Positions 62,687 to 64,000 of a stretch of DNA of 64,000 bases are shown here, one piece after another. Every line of letters begins with the position of its first letter. Position 1 is the stretch's first letter. Below the pieces are notes generated by a model. It did not search any database, was not told where the DNA came from, and saw nothing but the letters and a program-made list of their open reading frames with translations. The stretch comes from JADGNF01 sp964582085 (GTDB taxonomy: Archaea > Thermoproteota > Bathyarchaeia > Bathyarchaeales > Bathycorpusculaceae): assembly GCA_964582085.1 (NCBI GenBank), contig CAZOPV010000025.1, positions 40,797 through 104,796 on the forward strand, read 5' to 3'. Both the position numbers and the translations under genes were made by a program.

Positions 62687-63570
62687 TGGTGCGGTTGCCG
62701 GGATTTGAACCCGGGTCGTCAACGTGGCAGACAGCTAAAATTGACTGGATTATGTTTAAAAATTATGTTGATAAGGATCATCGCCCACGTGTAGCTCAAC
62801 AGATTTGCAGCAACGCTGAGAAGTATTCGCGGTGCCTGCTGGAGCGGGACTTAAGCGTGCTGCAGGGCCTATCTGCCGCGAAGCGCAGCAACATTCTGAA
62901 GTCGCTTAGTTCGCTTGCAAAGTTTCTAGGTGACTATGAAGAGTGGCGGCAGCTTGTGCGGTCGTATGGTTTCAAATGGGTGGGGAAAAGCGCGGATGAC
63001 TTGATAATTGAGCGGTTGAATAGGGTGGCGGATCCTGAGGAGGTTTGGCGTTGGATCCGCCAAGTTAAGCAGGCGCGTCCTGACTTATGCGAGTTCATGG
63101 ATTTGCTGGTGGTGTCTGGGCTTCGCTTGAGCGAGGCGGTGTCAGCTTACAATTTGATTATTCAGTTGAATGCGGAGGGTAAGCTTGGAAATTACTACGT
63201 ACATGAGACGGGCGCTCTGGAGCACTTCCGCTTCAAAAACATATTCATACGCAACAGCAAGAAAACCTTTGTATCGTATGTGCCTGCTGACTTGATTGAG
63301 CGCATATGTAGATGCCCGCCGATTCCGAACGTTGACAGCGTTAGGGTGCGCGTTAAAAAGCGAGGTTTGCCGCAGCATTTCAGCGACATACGCGAGGCAC
63401 ATGGCACTTTCCTGATCCGATACCTGCGCAGGGAAGAAATAGACTTTCTACATGGCCGTGTCACATCAGGCGTATTTATGCAGCATTATTTCAATCCTGC
63501 ATTGATTAGTGACTTGAAGATGCGGGTGTTTCAGGGCATAGTGGATATCTTGGAGAAGGTGAAAATTTGA
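62686..63570 (+). CDS. SSV-type archaeal tyrosine integrase, C-terminal part int(C)
   Basis: The first 15 residues (MVRLPGFEPGSSTWQ) are translated from the antisense of the tRNA-Gly fragment, the mark of SSV-type integrases split on integration. The catalytic domain follows: Arg in VVSGLRLSEAV, Lys in RNSKKTFVSYVP, RxxH in SDIREAHGTFLIRYL, and Tyr in SGVFMQHYFNP. The N-terminal piece should sit at the other element end. GTG start here, though translation of int(C) after integration is uncertain. Confidence 0.85.
   Translation: MVRLPGFEPGSSTWQTAKIDWIMFKNYVDKDHRPRVAQQICSNAEKYSRCLLERDLSVLQGLSAAKRSNILKSLSSLAKFLGDYEEWRQLVRSYGFKWVGKSADDLIIERLNRVADPEEVWRWIRQVKQARPDLCEFMDLLVVSGLRLSEAVSAYNLIIQLNAEGKLGNYYVHETGALEHFRFKNIFIRNSKKTFVSYVPADLIERICRCPPIPNVDSVRVRVKKRGLPQHFSDIREAHGTFLIRYLRREEIDFLHGRVTSGVFMQHYFNPALISDLKMRVFQGIVDILEKVKI
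62687..62730 (-). other. attachment site: 3' half of tRNA-Gly(GCC)
   Basis: On the minus strand this reads anticodon loop CTGCCAC (anticodon GCC), 3' anticodon strand GTTGA, variable loop, T arm CCGGG-TTCAAAT-CCCGG, acceptor strand CAACCGC, A and encoded CCA. The bases 5' of the loop no longer pair with GTTGA, so the tRNA is cut exactly at the anticodon loop. This is the core repeat left by an integrase that recombines there. The intact tRNA gene should lie at the far end of the element, outside the window. Confidence 0.85.
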
Positions 63571-63572
63571 GA

Positions 63573-63890
63573 ATGAACAGCTGCTGTATATGCGGATTCC
63601 TTAGCAACCGCGGCGTAATAATTGGGATGAATGCCGTCGGTGGATACGTCAAAGCTTTTGCTTGTGAACGATGCGTCGCGGATCCGAATATATACCTTGA
63701 AGTAAAAAGAGTTCTACCACATTGGACATTGGCTATTAAAACTCAAATTCGAAAGAATAACTTTGCAAAGGGTTATAGCCTATCCACAGAAGGATCCGCG
63801 ACTGAGATGGTGCGCTTGTCTAAGAAAACCAAAATGCAAATTACGATGTCTGAAAATCTCTATCGTGGTCAACGGATGCTCCCGATTTAA
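63573..63890 (+). CDS. Small zinc-finger protein of the integrated element
   Basis: About 105 residues starting MNSCCICGF, with a second pair ACERCVADP, forming a likely zinc site; the C-terminal half is basic. The ATG at 63573 is two bases after the integrase stop. It is probably element-encoded and DNA-binding (inference). Not recognised as a named family. Confidence 0.6.
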   Translation: MNSCCICGFLSNRGVIIGMNAVGGYVKAFACERCVADPNIYLEVKRVLPHWTLAIKTQIRKNNFAKGYSLSTEGSATEMVRLSKKTKMQITMSENLYRGQRMLPI

Positions 63891-64000
63891 TTCATTGTTA
63901 GTTCTGGAATTTTCTTCATTCCAAGTTCTGGAACTATTCCCCATGAACTAAGCTTTGTTATGTAGCCATCCGCAACCTTCGAGGTTGAAGCATGGAAAAA
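63887..64000 (-). CDS. Possible 3' end of an element gene, running off the window
   Basis: The minus strand is open from the right edge to a stop at 63887, giving about 37 residues ending KLSSWGIVPELGMKKIPELT plus two. It would be convergent with the zinc-finger gene. Too little is present to judge; it could be chance. Confidence 0.25.
   Translation of the reverse strand, partial: FFHASTSKVADGYITKLSSWGIVPELGMKKIPELTMN

Noticed and set aside
1..64000. CRISPR arrays, rRNA genes, insertion sequences
   Set aside because: No regularly spaced repeats, no rRNA-like sequence and no transposase gene were seen.

Overview
This window looks like the chromosome of an anaerobic archaeon of the TACK group, most plausibly a Bathyarchaeia-type lineage. 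The lineage is inferred from gene content and was not tested by phylogeny. The supporting signs are the formylmethanofuran dehydrogenase genes fwdDBAC with mch, an MptN-like glutamate ligase, the anaerobic cobalamin pathway, the eukaryote-type ribosomal protein eL38, TATA-box promoters close to start codons, frequent TTG/GTG starts, and an SSV-type integrase split at a tRNA gene.

Layout. 1-0.7 kb: end of an amino-acid permease. 1.3-4.4 kb: three paralogous nucleotidyltransferase-fold genes. 4.5-7.5 kb: a CitG-family gene, mobA and fdhD. 7.5-9.1 kb: an Lrp-type regulator, a peroxiredoxin and a small Rieske protein. 9.2-14.6 kb: fwdD-fwdB-fwdA-fwdC-mch, the first steps of the tetrahydromethanopterin C1 branch. 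14.6-19.3 kb: an ECF S-component, an unknown coiled-coil protein, the MptN-like ligase, and a TPP riboswitch operon (thiT plus an AIR-synthase-like gene). 19.4-22.6 kb: valS-nadX. 22.6-29.7 kb: a regulated leader region, a double-domain metal/cofactor-binding lipoprotein-like gene, cobN and an isochorismatase-like hydrolase. 29.9-30.7 kb: a decayed ABC-2 permease. 30.7-51.7 kb: a tetrapyrrole island with cbiB and cobD, then hemD-cobA-hemC-hemL-hemB-sirC and a domain-swapped CobQ/CobB-like gene on the minus strand. Divergent from these run hemA, cbiX/cbiC, cbiD, E, T, L, F, G and H. They converge on cbiMNQO, which sits divergent from a wHTH regulator. 51.7-62.2 kb: housekeeping and membrane genes (DUF1385, tRNA-Lys, a coiled-coil protein, a P-type ATPase, an acetate transporter homologue, acs, marC, eL38, a surface protein). 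62.69 kb to the end: left edge of an integrated element, with the 3' half of tRNA-Gly(GCC) fused to the C-terminal part of its integrase.

How it fits together. Formylmethanofuran dehydrogenase needs molybdo/tungstopterin, for which mobA lies nearby. Its product goes to mch. MptN would finish the pterin side chain. Corrinoid is needed by the methyl branch, and nearly the whole cobalamin pathway plus a cobalt uptake system is here. AMP-forming acetyl-CoA synthetase and an acetate transporter link acetate to acetyl-CoA.

The most interesting unexplained structure is regulatory. A palindrome of the form GGTTGGATAATCCATCC lies next to the TATA box of four tetrapyrrole or metal promoters, including the shared hemA/cobQ-like divergent promoter. 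A second motif (TTAACTTRAATTAAG) is shared by the cobN operon and the cbiM/regulator promoter. Between two of the palindromes lies a short transcript candidate with a perfect Shine-Dalgarno sequence, a 20-codon ORF and a long hairpin.
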